A DNA stretch of 62,464 nt from Ruminococcus sp. (GCA_031262225.1 JAISIC010000039.1:1-62464), one strand, 5' to 3'; shown: positions 26,239-35,368, numbered from the stretch's first letter. A program made the numbers and translations. Notes: generated by a model not told the origin, from the letters alone.

Positions 26239-26927
26239 TTGAATACCTCCCTAAAGTAAGCATCAACGGACATACCATGAGTTTCGCGTATATCGTCTGA
26301 CGTTGAATGTAAAAACAGTTTGCCGTATTTAATGAAAATTACTTCATCAAGTGTGTTTTCAATATCTGCGATGAGATGGGTTGAGATTATCACGCTTGAA
26401 TCGGCGTTATAGTTGCTGATTATTGTATTTAATATGTAGTCGCGAGCTGCCGGATCAACACCGCCGATAGGCTCATCAAGCAGATACAGCTTCGCTTTAC
26501 GGCTCATTACGAGTACAAGCTGAGCTTTCTCTTGCGTGCCTTTTGACAGCGTTTTGAACGTTTCATTACCGTCAATATCAAGACGTGTGAGCATTTCGTT
26601 CGCCGCATTAATATCAAAATCTGCGTAAAACTCTTTGAAAAATGCGATTATGTCTTTGATCTTCATAAATTCAGGTACGAAAGGTTTATCGGGAAGATAG
26701 GAAACAACGGCTTTTGTTTCGGGTCCGATTTCCGTTCCGCCGATGGTTAAGTTTCCCGAAGTCGGGGTCAAGATTCCTGCCGCAAGCTTTATGAGTGTCG
26801 TTTTTCCGCTTCCGTTGGGTCCGCAAAGCCCGATTATCTTTCCCGATTCGATGTTCAGGTTTATATCTTGAAGTGCGAATTTCTTGCCGTATTGTTTTGA
26901 AAGAAATTTTGTTTCTAAAAGTGCCAT
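26232..26927 (-). CDS. ABC transporter ATPase (YtrB-like)
   Basis: A 231-residue ATPase: Walker A GPNGSGKTT, signature LSKGTQEKAQL, Walker B LYLLDEPIGGVDP, and switch histidine in IISTHLIADIE. The signature is LSKGT rather than LSGGQ, as in many export-type ABC-2 ATPases. AGGAGG precedes the ATG, and the start overlaps the GntR stop (TAATG). Confidence 0.92.
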   Translation of the reverse strand: MALLETKFLSKQYGKKFALQDINLNIESGKIIGLCGPNGSGKTTLIKLAAGILTPTSGNLTIGGTEIGPETKAVVSYLPDKPFVPEFMKIKDIIAFFKEFYADFDINAANEMLTRLDIDGNETFKTLSKGTQEKAQLVLVMSRKAKLYLLDEPIGGVDPAARDYILNTIISNYNADSSVIISTHLIADIENTLDEVIFIKYGKLFLHSTSDDIRETHGMSVDAYFREVFKC

Positions 26928-27295
26928 TACGATTCCTCCTTATATTCGTTCAGATATCCGACCGTCTTGGCTTTTTCAAACCCGAGCTTTCGCATCTTCG
27001 CTAAAAAGTCGCCGGTCGCAGTCCGTGCCATGTCGTGCTTGAGCTTCGCGAGGAGATCGGGATTATCACTGACAAACCGCCCTCCGTTGCCGCGTTCTGC
27101 CGCCACAAGAGCGGAAGCCTCAAGCTCGGCAAGTGCCCTCTGAACTGTGTTAGGATTAACTCCCGCCAATTCGGCGATTTCACGAACGGTAGGAACCTTC
27201 CCGCCGGGCGAAATCTCCCCGGAAGCAATCTGTTCGCGGATTCGCTCTGCAATTTGAAGGTATATCGGCGTGCCGTCATCAAATTTCCAACTCAA
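26927..27295 (-). CDS. GntR-family (YtrA-type) transcriptional regulator
   Basis: A 122-residue regulator: winged helix at about 10-75 (IYLQIAERIREQIASGEI, then TVREIAELAGVNPNTVQRAL) and a short tail instead of a ligand-binding domain, which defines the YtrA subfamily. The start is TTG with GGAGATGA upstream. It probably represses its own operon through the inverted repeat in its promoter. Confidence 0.92.
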   Translation of the reverse strand: MSWKFDDGTPIYLQIAERIREQIASGEISPGGKVPTVREIAELAGVNPNTVQRALAELEASALVAAERGNGGRFVSDNPDLLAKLKHDMARTATGDFLAKMRKLGFEKAKTVGYLNEYKEES

Positions 27296-27334
27296 ATAAT
27301 CATCTCCTTATTATATTTTGTATTAATGTACTAA

Positions 27335-27383
27335 TGTATTATTGCCATAATACAATAATACACCCCTTAACTTAATTTGTCAA
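27335..27383 (-). promoter_or_regulatory. Promoter and inverted-repeat operator of the first GntR operon
   Basis: The minus strand shows TTGACA (27378-27383), a 17-base spacer and TATTAT (27355-27360). A perfect inverted repeat TGTATTATTG-N8-CAATAATACA (27335-27362) covers the -10 and the expected transcription start, the classic place for a repressor site. Confidence 0.65.
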
Positions 27384-27453
27384 GGGGAAATTTGAAAATT
27401 TACAATTTGTTAATAATTATTAAGGCAGTGCTATTTCTCACATAAATTTAATA

Positions 27454-27482
27454 TTGACAATCTTTCGAGAATAATGTATAAT
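27454..27482 (+). promoter_or_regulatory. Consensus promoter of the zinc-ribbon protein
   Basis: TTGACA (27454-27459), 17 bases, TATAAT (27477-27482). GAGGGG lies before the ATG at 27514. Confidence 0.75.
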
Positions 27483-27513
27483 TAGTTATAATAAAACATA
27501 ATCGAGGGGAATT

Positions 27514-28377
27514 ATGGCAATTGTAGCATTGGAATGTAAAAACTGCGGAAGCAATGATTTTGAGCGCTATAACGGTATATTTATCTGCCAAAACTGTCGG
27601 ACGGAATATCAAGATTCCAATTACCATAAACACGTTCATGAGGGTAAGGTTAAACTGGATTATTCCGAGGCTTACGACACCGCAATAAAAAACGCAAGGC
27701 GGTGTTTTAAAAACAGCGACTGGAATGGTGTCAGAGAATATTATCATATGGCAATAAGTTATAATTCGCATAGCCTTGAAGCGCTTTTGTATGAACCCTT
27801 CGCAAAGGTTTTCCTAACCAGAGACAGTACCGATATGAACCTGCGTTATGAAAGCATCAGATTATTGAAAAATTCAATTTCAGCCATAAGCGAACTCTGG
27901 AACGATACTCCCGAAGATAAGATATTAATCGAAGACTTTGCGAATAACCTCGATAGATTACTCAAACAAAAGTTTTTTCAATACGGCAAGCGGGACAGAA
28001 ACGGCAATAGAAAGGAATTTTATAAACCGCTGTACCAGCCTTTCGCCGATATAATAGTTGAATTCATCAAAGAACTGAATGAAATTTCAGAAAAGCAGTT
28101 TAGTGAAACGCTTGACCGTTTGCTTATACGTGAACTGAATCTCCTTTTTAACATTAAAAAAGCCAAATTCAATACAAAACTTCATAATAAACTGCTTGAA
28201 AAAACGCACGCAAGACTAAAAGAAAATATCCCCGATTATGTAATCCCGGAAAAGATAAAGCGATACTCCCGAAAACAGGTGTCTTTATATGCTAAGCTTA
28301 TCGTGCTCGGCGTTATTTTCCTGCTGACTTTTCTTTATAATATTATCGGCAGTATTCCGGCGTCAACATTTTCTTAA
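27514..28377 (+). CDS. Zinc-ribbon protein with C-terminal membrane anchor
   Basis: A 287-residue protein of unknown function. The N-terminus holds a zinc-ribbon: two CxxC pairs (CKNC at about 8-11 and CQNC at about 26-29) around a short beta loop. The middle (about 45-250) is helical and charged, and one hydrophobic segment near residues 262-282 should anchor it with the bulk in the cytoplasm. It has its own promoter and is convergent with the isopeptide-repeat gene, 22 bases away. Zinc-ribbon plus membrane-tail proteins are common in Firmicutes, but the role is not known to me. Confidence 0.8.
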   Translation: MAIVALECKNCGSNDFERYNGIFICQNCRTEYQDSNYHKHVHEGKVKLDYSEAYDTAIKNARRCFKNSDWNGVREYYHMAISYNSHSLEALLYEPFAKVFLTRDSTDMNLRYESIRLLKNSISAISELWNDTPEDKILIEDFANNLDRLLKQKFFQYGKRDRNGNRKEFYKPLYQPFADIIVEFIKELNEISEKQFSETLDRLLIRELNLLFNIKKAKFNTKLHNKLLEKTHARLKENIPDYVIPEKIKRYSRKQVSLYAKLIVLGVIFLLTFLYNIIGSIPASTFS

Positions 28378-28399
28378 TTGTAAGTTTCATTCGCAGAAT

Positions 28400-31300
28400 T
28401 TATTTACGAACACCGGAAATCCCCCCGTCATATTTCACATCAGCTCCCAGTTGCCCTGAACCGTCTTCATAGACGTTGATATCAACGATAACACCGTCAA
28501 TTTCATATCTGTATACGCCCGGCGTTTTGAAGGTCATTGTCTTACACCGGCAGCATACTTCAAACTTCACAACCACAGGTTTATACACCTTTGTATAGAC
28601 GTTATTGAATGTGATAGGGGTATTGTCATAAACCACATCAGCGGTGAGCTTATAATCTTCATTTTCTGTTACTATCACTGTGACATCATGAACGGTTTCA
28701 TCAATAACATAGCCATCGCTTGATTTTGCAAGCTCTTTCACAGTATAGTGATATTTGCCCGGCTCGTCATAAACAAGCGGCGGAAAGGTTATGTTTCCGT
28801 CCCCGTCATTTGTTGCGGTATTTACAAGGTTACCGTCACTATCATACAGCCCGAATGTAAATCCGTTCGCCGCAAGCTCTGCTCCTGTGAGCTTTTTTGT
28901 TGCTTTAATTATCCCGAAAACGCCGTCAAGGGTTCTTCGGGTATTGATAAACTCGGGGGTGCCAAGGGGATATGTCACCTCCGCTTCAAGCCGCCCTGTG
29001 CCGGGATCGGTGATATTAACCTTCACCGGATAGCTTCTGTTGTCGGTAATCCAGTCGTTACCGTCTATGGTCAGTTCTTTCAGGGTATATTCAGTTTCGC
29101 CCAGAGCCGCAGAAAAGAAGAGCGGAAAACGTATCTTACCGTCTGCGGAGTTGAATCCGACTGCAACAAGTCGATTATTCTTGTCATATAGCCCGAACAT
29201 AAACTCATCCGCACTCATGTTAAAGCCGGCTGAACGTTTTGTCGGGATTTCTCCCGAAGGATTATTACTTATAATCTGCCCGACATTCGCAGGAAGCGGC
29301 GGATAGGTTGGATTAAAAACAGAACCTGCCGGATACGAGACATCGGCGTTTGAAGTGCCGTTGCCGTTATCGGTTACGTGGATATGCACAGGGAGGCTGG
29401 GACTATCAAACCGCCAGCCTCCGCCATCAGCAGGGGCTAAGATTTTAAAATCGTAATCGCCGTCGGGCAAAGTTAAGGTAGGGAAGACTATATTCCCGTT
29501 AGCATCGTTTTTCGCTTTACCGACAACATTGCCGTTATTATCAACAACATCAAATTCAAACTGACCGTCTTTCACAGCGTTTCCGTGACCGATAACCTTA
29601 GCATTTATATTCGCTTCGCCGTCCGAAGCTTTGTATGTATTAATGAAATTGGGCGTGCCGTTCGGGTAGGTGACCTCTGCCAGACGAAGCCCCTGTCCGT
29701 TGTCGGTAACGTTCACATCAACGGGATATTCGGTTCTGTCGGTCGTCCAGCCCCTGTCGTCAACATTAATTTCTTTCATTGTATATCTTGAATTGCCGAG
29801 CTTAGATACAAAAAATACAGGAAAACGAATCTTGCCCGAAGGGTCTGAAAAGCCCAAAGCGACAAGATTGCCATCAGAATCATATATCCCGAAGTTAAAG
29901 TAGCTGTCCTTGACAGGCTGACTGTTGCCGACACTCGTTTTTATCGGATTTTCTTTGCTCGGATTGTTAGTAATAACGTTGCCGACATTAGCAGGACGTG
30001 ATGTATAGGTGTTGACAAACACAGGGTTTGTTACGCTATCAGGATATGTTACAGAAGCAATAAGGTTTCCTGCTCCGTCATCTTCCATATGAACGATAAC
30101 GCGATAGCTTTTTCCATCACTGCTCCAGCCGGCAGGTAAGGGCGAGTTTTCGGTGATGGTGTATTCATAATCTCCGGGCTCATCATAATTTAGAGTTCCG
30201 AAGTCGATTGTGCCGTCTTTGCTCTGAACGGTCTTAACTATATTACCGTCCTTGTCGGTGAGAGTAAAACCAAATTCGGGTATAATTTGACCATAGTTCC
30301 AACCCTTAAGGCTCTTGTATGCCACGACAGATTCAGAACCGACGGTAGTGTATGTATTATTAAATATGAAGTTCGGGTTTGAAGGGTCGGTCGTTATCTG
30401 AAGCTCTCCGTTGCCATCGTCTGTGACCGTCACAGTATAGGGATAGACGGTCTTGTCGGTAGTGTACCCCCCTCCGTCAGGGGTTGATTCTTTGACGGTA
30501 AAGTGATATACACCCGGCATTCTAAAGGGCAAGGAAGGGAATGTAATTTTACCATTGGCGTCGTTGGTAGCAGTCTCAAGTAGACTACCTTTGCTGTCAT
30601 ATATACCAAAATTGAATTGACTGTCAGCGAGGCTCCCGCCGGTAACTGTCTTAGTACCCTTCGGGGTTTGCTCGGGGCTCGTCAGAGCGGGAGCAGGGGT
30701 ATATGTATTGGTAAATCGGGGCGTACCTTTGGGATAGCTGTCGGCGGCATGGAGCTGACCTTTGCCGTCATCGGTTACGGTTACTCTATACGGATATTCA
30801 CTGTTATCGGTCGTCCAACCGTTACCGTCTTGGGTTAATTCCTTAATGGTATAGTCGTAAATACCTGTGCTGTCAAAAGACAACGCAGGAAAGAAAACCG
30901 TTCCGTCATCGGCGTTTTTTGAAGTCGCAATAAGTTTACCGCTTTTATCGTATAGCCCGAAGTCAAATTGCCCTGCTTCAAGCGTGCCGCCGCGAACAAT
31001 CTTTGCAGCATGGGCGGCACCGAGGTCGCCTGTTGTTGCAGCATTCGGCTTATACGTCGCGTTAAAGTTAGGGTCGGAGGGATAGGTAACAGTCGGGGTG
31101 AGTGAACCGTCGCCGTTGTCGCCGACATGAATATGCACGGGGATTTCTTTCTTGTCGAAGGTCCAGCCGTTGGCGTCTTTAGGCGGAATGATTTTATAGT
31201 TATAGTCTCCGCCGGGAAGGTCCATCTCCGGGAAAACAATATTCCCCTCGCTGTCGTTTTTAGCTTGACCGACAACATTTCCATTATCATCAACAATATC

Positions 31301-31756
31301 AAAAATAAACTGACCGTTTGAAATTGGCTTGCTTGCGGAATGACCTCCGTCATGCCCGATAACCTTATTCTGAATTGTCACAGGGGCTTCGGGGTTATAG
31401 TAAGTATTAACGAAGTTGGGCGAAACAGCGGGATTATATGTAACCTTTGCCGTCAAAGCTCCCGTAACGGGGTCGCGTGTGACAGAAACATGGGCGGTGC
31501 ATTGGTGAGAATCGTATGTCCAACCGGGTTTGGGCGGATAGTCAGGCACTTCAAATACTGTATAATCCATCTCAGAGACGGTGTCAACGGGCACAGGGGG
31601 AAAGATAATATTGCCCTCGGCATCATTTTTTGTTGTGGCGATAAGCCTTCCGTTTGAGTACATATTAAAGGTAAATTCACCGCTTGTAATAACGCTCGAA
31701 TTACTGTGAATTGTTTTTGTCATCTGAACCTGTGCCATTACCGGTGCTTCATTCAT
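28400..31756 (-). CDS. Repeat protein of FctA/Spy0128-type isopeptide-linker domains, no signal peptide
   Basis: An 1118-residue protein built from nine full repeats of about 110-120 residues and one shortened repeat. Each repeat shows F-x-F near its start, a DxDG-N-I-x-FP core, a Y-x-Y-T-x-x-E strand, V-T-D-x-G and a final F-x-N-T-Y. Lys, Glu and Asn at these places form intramolecular isopeptide bonds in streptococcal pilins. Repeats 2 and 7 are a distinct subclass (both with KVIGH and without the Glu); repeats 6 and 8 pair as another. The last 60 residues hold CCRC. No signal peptide, LPXTG or membrane segment is seen, and a stop codon lies five codons upstream of the ATG. AGAGGG precedes the ATG. 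Secretion route and role are unknown. Confidence 0.85.
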   Translation of the reverse strand: MNEAPVMAQVQMTKTIHSNSSVITSGEFTFNMYSNGRLIATTKNDAEGNIIFPPVPVDTVSEMDYTVFEVPDYPPKPGWTYDSHQCTAHVSVTRDPVTGALTAKVTYNPAVSPNFVNTYYNPEAPVTIQNKVIGHDGGHSASKPISNGQFIFDIVDDNGNVVGQAKNDSEGNIVFPEMDLPGGDYNYKIIPPKDANGWTFDKKEIPVHIHVGDNGDGSLTPTVTYPSDPNFNATYKPNAATTGDLGAAHAAKIVRGGTLEAGQFDFGLYDKSGKLIATSKNADDGTVFFPALSFDSTGIYDYTIKELTQDGNGWTTDNSEYPYRVTVTDDGKGQLHAADSYPKGTPRFTNTYTPAPALTSPEQTPKGTKTVTGGSLADSQFNFGIYDSKGSLLETATNDANGKITFPSLPFRMPGVYHFTVKESTPDGGGYTTDKTVYPYTVTVTDDGNGELQITTDPSNPNFIFNNTYTTVGSESVVAYKSLKGWNYGQIIPEFGFTLTDKDGNIVKTVQSKDGTIDFGTLNYDEPGDYEYTITENSPLPAGWSSDGKSYRVIVHMEDDGAGNLIASVTYPDSVTNPVFVNTYTSRPANVGNVITNNPSKENPIKTSVGNSQPVKDSYFNFGIYDSDGNLVALGFSDPSGKIRFPVFFVSKLGNSRYTMKEINVDDRGWTTDRTEYPVDVNVTDNGQGLRLAEVTYPNGTPNFINTYKASDGEANINAKVIGHGNAVKDGQFEFDVVDNNGNVVGKAKNDANGNIVFPTLTLPDGDYDFKILAPADGGGWRFDSPSLPVHIHVTDNGNGTSNADVSYPAGSVFNPTYPPLPANVGQIISNNPSGEIPTKRSAGFNMSADEFMFGLYDKNNRLVAVGFNSADGKIRFPLFFSAALGETEYTLKELTIDGNDWITDNRSYPVKVNITDPGTGRLEAEVTYPLGTPEFINTRRTLDGVFGIIKATKKLTGAELAANGFTFGLYDSDGNLVNTATNDGDGNITFPPLVYDEPGKYHYTVKELAKSSDGYVIDETVHDVTVIVTENEDYKLTADVVYDNTPITFNNVYTKVYKPVVVKFEVCCRCKTMTFKTPGVYRYEIDGVIVDINVYEDGSGQLGADVKYDGGISGVRK

Positions 31757-31862
31757 ATAAACGCCCTCTTATTAAGATATTCATTATAAGTATATGAAAA
31801 CTTGCAGACTACTATTACAATTGCGTTAATATATTATTCATAATAATTTAATTTAATATTCA

Positions 31863-31900
31863 TTGACAAAATAGTTTATATTGATTATACTGTATATAGT
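31863..31900 (+). promoter_or_regulatory. Promoter with overlapping operator of the second GntR operon
   Basis: TTGACA (31863-31868), 17 bases, TATACT (31886-31891). An imperfect palindrome ACTGTATATAGT (31889-31900, 10 of 12 positions symmetric) overlaps the -10 end and the expected start site, as for an autorepressor. The remaining divergent gap (31757-31862) shows no gene. Confidence 0.65.
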
Positions 31901-31924
31901 GATTATATAACACACAGGTGAAAA

Positions 31925-32317
31925 ATGAATCTATCAATTTCAAATCGTTCGTCGGAACCGCTTTATGAACAGCTTAAAACGCAGATTCGCAATGCGATTA
32001 TTTCGGGTGAGCTGCTGCCCGATGAGCAGCTTCCGACAATTCGAGAGCTTGCACAAAACCTTAAGGTCAGCGTTATAACCACAACGAGAGCCTATTCAGA
32101 CTTAGAGGCGGAGGGTTTTGTCGTGAACCGACAGGGCAAGGGGTGCTTTGTGCTGCCGCTGTCAACAGGTGTAATCCGCGAAACGGCACTTTCAAAGATC
32201 GGCGAATATCTTTCTCTTGCCGTTGCAGAAGCGAAGAGAGGGAAGGTTTCAGAAAGCGAATTTCTTGAAACTCTCAAAATAATCATGTCGGAGGAAAACT
32301 ATGACCAACGCGTTTGA
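31925..32317 (+). CDS. GntR-family (YtrA-type) transcriptional regulator
   Basis: A 130-residue GntR regulator: LYEQLKTQIRNAIISGEL, then TIRELAQNLKVSVITTTRAY and GKGCFVLP, followed by a short helical tail. This is the YtrA subfamily, which usually controls a neighbouring ABC transporter. It overlaps the ATPase gene by 17 bases. Confidence 0.93.
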   Translation: MNLSISNRSSEPLYEQLKTQIRNAIISGELLPDEQLPTIRELAQNLKVSVITTTRAYSDLEAEGFVVNRQGKGCFVLPLSTGVIRETALSKIGEYLSLAVAEAKRGKVSESEFLETLKIIMSEENYDQRV

Positions 32318-33167
32318 AGTGCATAATCTGTGTAAAAATTATAATCTTTTCAGTCTCAAAGACGTTAGCTTTGCTGTCCCCGAAGGAAGTATCTGCGGCT
32401 TTATCGGTCCCAACGGAGCAGGTAAAACAACGGTAATAAAATCAATTTTAGGGCTTATTTTTCCGGACAGCGGCGATATTATTATCAAACAAGAACTAAA
32501 GCAAACAGAAAACAAAACGAGAATTGGCGTAATCCTCGATAACCATATGTATATTGAAGAATGGAAATGCAGTGATGTCGGCGATGCAATAGCTTTATGC
32601 AATGAGCTTTTTGACAAGGAGAATTTCAATAGTCTGCTTAAGAAATTTCATATAGATGAACGCAAAAAGGTTAAGGAACTTTCCAGAGGCATGAAGGTTA
32701 AACTCCAGCTTGCGGCGGCTTTGTCGGGCAAAGCGGAGATTCTGATTTTAGACGAGCCGACCTCCGGGCTTGACCCCTCAGCAAGAGATGATGTCTGCGA
32801 TATTTTACGCGAATTTATCATCGACGGCGGTAAAGGCGTGCTCTTTTCAACACACATAACATCCGATCTTGAAAAATGTGCAGATTACATTATTTTCATA
32901 AATCGCGGCGAAATTCTCTTTAACGGACCTTCCGACGAGCTTCGACAAAAATACATACGCATTACCGGCAGTAAATCCGATCTGTCGCTTGAGGACAAAG
33001 ATAAACTAATCGGTTATCGCGAACATCAATTTGGTTTTGAAGGACTTTTAGAGCGTCAGATGGCTATGAAACTGTCAGAAAATCTGAACAGAGAAGCAGC
33101 AACACTTGAAGAAATAATAATCTTTTTTGATCGTGATTTTGGGGAGGAAAAAAATGAAACTAATTGA
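32301..33167 (+). CDS. ABC transporter ATPase (YtrB/BcrA-like)
   Basis: A 288-residue ATPase: Walker A GPNGAGKTT, signature LSRGMKVKLQLAAAL, Walker B ILILDEPTSGLDP, and switch histidine in FSTHITSDLE. The C-terminal extension (about 215-288) is not catalytic. The start overlaps the GntR gene and the end overlaps the permease start by 14 bases, so the three genes form one unit. Confidence 0.93.
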   Translation: MTNAFEVHNLCKNYNLFSLKDVSFAVPEGSICGFIGPNGAGKTTVIKSILGLIFPDSGDIIIKQELKQTENKTRIGVILDNHMYIEEWKCSDVGDAIALCNELFDKENFNSLLKKFHIDERKKVKELSRGMKVKLQLAAALSGKAEILILDEPTSGLDPSARDDVCDILREFIIDGGKGVLFSTHITSDLEKCADYIIFINRGEILFNGPSDELRQKYIRITGSKSDLSLEDKDKLIGYREHQFGFEGLLERQMAMKLSENLNREAATLEEIIIFFDRDFGEEKNETN

Positions 33168-33864
33168 TTTTGTCAAACTTGACACTAAGTCTTTAATCTC
33201 CATTTTAGGCGTTAAAAAAATGATTATTATCGGGATTATTCTCTGTGCTTTACCGATAATCAGTGATATTAGCGAAAAAGTGCCGTTTCCGTTGTCATTA
33301 GTAATTTTCGGTCTTATACTTTTCATATTATGTCTGCTTGTAAATGAAGGATTGTTTTCTATTGAAACGAAAAATCATATTAATGAATTTTACATAACAC
33401 AAAATATCCCCCGAAAAACCGTTGTTTACGGCAGATATCTTTCCAACCTGATTTTAACTTTTATAGTTACAGTTGCTTCGTTTATAATTGAAGTTGCTAT
33501 ACTGATTGCCATGGGGAAGTTATCAGATATTAAAATGGGGATTGCTATTACGGCTGTGCTTTTTATAGGAATTTTCCTCACTTGTGAAATTTATTCTGTA
33601 ATCAGCTTTCCGATTTATTACGCATTCGGTTTTTCAAAAGGTCGCTATATAAGTTCATTTTTTGTTACTGCATTATTTATTGCGTTCACATTTATTTACA
33701 TTTCATATACAGTAAAAAACCCGATTGATCCGTCAACAGTCAGTCCGGAAACGGTTTTGATGACAATTATTTCAATTACTTTAATAGCTTTGGGAGTGCT
33801 TGTTTTACTCAGTTACTTTTCATTACATCTGTCAAGGATTTTTTACAGTAAAAAGGAATTTTAA
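33154..33864 (+). CDS. ABC-2 type permease
   Basis: A 236-residue membrane protein with about six hydrophobic segments. The ATG at 33154 is chosen over an upstream TTG (33127) because GGGGAGG (33141-33147) lies right before it. No catalytic motif is visible. It is the membrane partner of the ATPase upstream; the substrate is unknown. Confidence 0.88.
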   Translation: MKLIDFVKLDTKSLISILGVKKMIIIGIILCALPIISDISEKVPFPLSLVIFGLILFILCLLVNEGLFSIETKNHINEFYITQNIPRKTVVYGRYLSNLILTFIVTVASFIIEVAILIAMGKLSDIKMGIAITAVLFIGIFLTCEIYSVISFPIYYAFGFSKGRYISSFFVTALFIAFTFIYISYTVKNPIDPSTVSPETVLMTIISITLIALGVLVLLSYFSLHLSRIFYSKKEF

Positions 33865-33866
33865 CA

Positions 33867-34295
33867 TTGAATTACGAAATAAAAAGACCTGAAACCTATC
33901 AGATAGCGGAGGCTCTTAAACTTGCTATGATAGTCTTCACCGAATTTGAAATGCCCGATTACGAAGATGAGGCTTTTGCAAACTTCACACTCGGAATGGG
34001 CAGCGAAAATATGTTTGTTGCAGTAGATGAAGAAAGCGTTATCGGGATGATTAACGAACGCGGCGGCGGTCATGTTTCGATGCTTTTTGTAGATAAAAAA
34101 TATCACAGAAAGGGCATCGCAACTGCACTTTTGAATGCGATTATCGACGATCTGAAATCACGGGGCATATTCGCCGTAACGCTCAATTCCTCGCCGTATG
34201 GTATCCCTTTCTATGAAAAGTTCGGATTCAAAGCGACATCGGAAATGCAGCATAAAGACGGATTTTTATATCTTCCGATGGAATACATAATGTAA
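33867..34295 (+). CDS. GNAT-family N-acetyltransferase
   Basis: A 142-residue GNAT enzyme. Motif A is LFVDKKYHRKGIATALL, with the R/Q-x-x-G-x-A acetyl-CoA loop, followed by motif B around FYEKFGFKA. It starts with TTG two bases after the permease stop, with AAGGA about 10 bases before. The substrate is not predictable. It probably shares the GntR-ABC transcript, which ends at the hairpin 34304-34329. Confidence 0.9.
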   Translation: MNYEIKRPETYQIAEALKLAMIVFTEFEMPDYEDEAFANFTLGMGSENMFVAVDEESVIGMINERGGGHVSMLFVDKKYHRKGIATALLNAIIDDLKSRGIFAVTLNSSPYGIPFYEKFGFKATSEMQHKDGFLYLPMEYIM

Positions 34296-34303
34296 TTAAA
34301 TAA

Positions 34304-34329
34304 GGCATTCCGCTTTAAAGCGGAATGCC
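34304..34329. terminator. Bidirectional terminator between GNAT and DagK-like genes
   Basis: GGCATTCCGCTTT is followed directly by its exact complement AAAGCGGAATGCC. T-rich and A-rich flanks suit both strands. The stop codon of the minus-strand lipid kinase (34315-34317) sits inside the hairpin. Confidence 0.85.
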
Positions 34330-35286
34330 TTTATATTCCTTGAACGGTTTATAGGTTACACCCTCAGGAGCAATGACACGCAGAGCTGCGGGGCGAATCT
34401 CGATATCAAGCTTTCTTGCATAGAACGCTTCCCCGTCTGCACAGATACGAATCGGTTCATTGCTTGTCGCGGTCATCTCTTTGAATTTTATATGAATGAA
34501 ATTTCTTGATGATTTTTCAAAATTTCCTTTAGTAAACTGGCTCACTGAAGCAAGGCTCTTAAAAAACGACATCTTCCTTACGAACACAGCATTAAGATAT
34601 CCGTCATTAGGCATAGCATATGGATTTGAGGCGTTTTTCCCGCCGTTTCCGAAGCTGTTACCGATATTTATGTCCATATATTCGCCCGAATAGTCAACGC
34701 CGTCAACGGTAATAAAATAATACTGTGAACGAAGCCTTTCGGAAAAAAGCACAACCACTGCACCGAGGGTATAAAGTGTTGGGATCAGCTTTCGCAAAAA
34801 CTTGAATTTTGAAAGTCTTTTCGTCAGCTTCTCTGTAATAAGAATCGCCGAACCTTCAAGCCCAACCGCCGCAATTGAAACAGCGATATTTTCGTTGCAT
34901 CTGAAAACATCGGTGACAACGGACGGAGATTCGGAGAGGGCTTTTATATCACGGAAAAGTGGAACATTCTCTTTTCCGAACGCGCGCAGAAAATCGTTTG
35001 CATTGCCGTATGGGACGCTGGCAAGCTCGGTTTCGGGGAAATCTACCATACCATTGAGGCAGTCAAAGAGTATTCCGTCACCGCCTACCGCATAAACCCG
35101 TGCTTTTTCACCGGCACCGGCAGCGTGTTTTAAAAATGTATGTACTCGAAGTATGGCATCACGGGGATATCTTGATATCAAAACTGTTGCTTCATCGCCG
35201 ATGTGCTCGGAAACAGAGTCGATAAATGATTTCATCTGCCTCTTATCGGGGAACGATTTCGGATTGATTATGAAAAGATGAAGCAT
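34315..35286 (-). CDS. Diacylglycerol/lipid kinase family protein (DagK/YegS-like)
   Basis: A 323-residue lipid-kinase-fold protein. The nucleotide loop is AVGGDGILFDCLNG and the second motif is PYGNANDFLRAFG, where Asn replaces the usual Thr of GTxND. A later SFGNGGKNASNPYA is also typical. The ATG at 35286 is preferred to 35313, because AGGAAGG lies 9 bases before it and the product then begins MLHLFIINPKS like its paralogue at 36330. Such enzymes phosphorylate diacylglycerol or related lipids at the membrane. It is divergent from the GGDEF gene, and its last codons lie in a terminator hairpin. Confidence 0.9.
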   Translation of the reverse strand: MLHLFIINPKSFPDKRQMKSFIDSVSEHIGDEATVLISRYPRDAILRVHTFLKHAAGAGEKARVYAVGGDGILFDCLNGMVDFPETELASVPYGNANDFLRAFGKENVPLFRDIKALSESPSVVTDVFRCNENIAVSIAAVGLEGSAILITEKLTKRLSKFKFLRKLIPTLYTLGAVVVLFSERLRSQYYFITVDGVDYSGEYMDINIGNSFGNGGKNASNPYAMPNDGYLNAVFVRKMSFFKSLASVSQFTKGNFEKSSRNFIHIKFKEMTATSNEPIRICADGEAFYARKLDIEIRPAALRVIAPEGVTYKPFKEYKGIPL

Positions 35287-35339
35287 AACTTCTTGCCTTC
35301 CTGTATTTAACATTTACCTAAACGTAAATGCATAAATAT

Positions 35340-35368
35340 ATCATAACACATTGATAACAACTTGTCAA
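35340..35368 (-). promoter_or_regulatory. Promoter of the first DagK-like gene
   Basis: The minus strand has TTGACA (35363-35368), 17 bases and TATGAT (35340-35345). It is arranged back-to-back with the promoter at 35392-35420. Confidence 0.7.
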
